Source: Hemileia vastatrix (Eukaryota > Basidiomycota > Pucciniomycetes > Pucciniales > Zaghouaniaceae). From it: a DNA stretch of 64,000 bases. This document shows, one piece after another, positions 63,397 to 64,000 of this stretch (positions are counted from its first letter, which is position 1; each line of letters begins with the position of its first letter). A program made the position numbers and the translations under genes. The DNA lies in assembly GCA_030280995.1 (NCBI GenBank), contig JASXTE010000002.1, forward strand, positions 25,641,683 through 25,705,682, given 5' to 3'. The notes under the pieces are model-generated. The model ran no database searches and was not told the DNA's origin. It worked only from the letters and a program-made list of their open reading frames with translations.

Positions 63397-64000
63397 ATAC
63401 ATGGGAACAAGTAATGAGAGTACACAAACAGTATACATAAGTAAAATTATGATAATACACATATAATGCCATTATAACACCTTATATACATGCATATATC
63501 CACCTTTTATAAGTCTTTTATACTTAATATTAAGTTGGAATATGTTAGGGTAATCTTAAGAACCTTAAGTATAAGGCTACATAATTTTTAAGTGCACTTA
63601 AAGCTGTTATATTCATTGTTTTACACAAAAAACAAGAAATGCGCTTTATTTCACTTAAAAGTTGACTATATGCGCTATAAAATTGAGAATATCAAAATTG
63701 CGCTTTGACAGATCAATTGGGCTCATTTAGAACTATTGATTTTGCTATTTAAATGTATAAAAATAACACTTTTCAAATTTGGTGTTTTTTATGCCAGAAA
63801 TGGCTTCTGTGTACTGGCTACATACTGCCTGCTTTTTTCCCGTGTGAATAGCTTCATTTTTAGCAAAGTTAGCTTTTTCACACTATAATTACCCCACATT
63901 CTACGCCCACTGTGGGGAAACACACTAAAATAGGCGACAGGCGCTTATTTAGTGTCCTAGCTTAATTAATAATGCATTGACCTTGTTTATATGCACTAAT
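63397..64000 (+). repeat. E2 3' LTR, continuation after E4
   Basis: Matches 40793 to about 41400 with a few differences. It follows the right GAACT duplication and runs off the window. Confidence 0.92.

Larger units (their letters stand above)
40727..64000 (+). mobile_element. E2: chromovirus of the E1 family, split by E3 and E4, 3' end outside window
   Basis: Its 5' LTR is 40727-42226. Gag-pro-pol runs from 42818 to 48137, resumes at 54176 after E3 and ends at 54710 with a chromodomain. Its 3' LTR starts at 54890, is interrupted by E4 at 54955 and resumes at 63397 to the window end. The LTR pieces match 40727 to about 41400 closely. The internal frame has stops and one frameshift. Confidence 0.9.

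Overview
The window looks like a transposon graveyard from a filamentous fungus, most likely a basidiomycete (inferred, not proven). The reasons are Ty3/gypsy LTR retrotransposons with fungal-type proteins, short introns of 49-90 bp (GTAAGT-like donor, CTRAY branch site, YAG acceptor), and Cys-rich proteins close to the fungal Zn2Cys6 cluster. I see no host housekeeping gene, rRNA, intact tRNA or CRISPR. The DNA is AT-rich, and most element families are strongly depleted in CpG.

Layout. (1) 1-4920, minus: chromovirus E1 with an uninterrupted gag-pro-pol frame that runs off the window. (2) about 5950-9984, plus: 5'-truncated element EA, with structured 3' noncoding DNA, an antisense Cys-rich gene and its 3' LTR, followed head-to-head by a related LTR fragment (10007-10510). 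(3) 10511-12597: repeat arrays and a gag relic. (4) 12598-38483, minus: element EC, split in its protease gene by element EB (22870-35352, plus), which itself carries a solo LTR (30439-31547). (5) 38484-40726: an array of long palindromes. (6) 40727 to the window end, plus: chromovirus E2, split in its integrase gene by E3 (48138-54170, plus; a young internally deleted relative) and in its 3' LTR by E4 (54955-63391, minus).

Target-site duplications show the nesting directly: AAATC around E3, GAACT around E4, CCGT around EB and GCGC around the solo LTR.

The most interesting theme is a repeated architecture in four elements of at least two lineages (EA, EB, EC, E4). Each has one or two intron-containing genes antisense to pol, between pol and the 3' LTR. 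They encode proteins with C-X2-C-X6-C, 12-14 residues, C-X2-C-X6-C, near the Zn2Cys6 DNA-binding consensus. EA and EC also share stem-loops in this interval, one with compensatory base changes. Other points are a textbook -1 frameshift signal in E4, an overlapping +1-frame ORF conserved in the gag 5' region of E1, E2 and E3, and hairpin arrays in noncoding parts of several elements. Most damaged genes carry nonsense codons explainable by C-to-T change.
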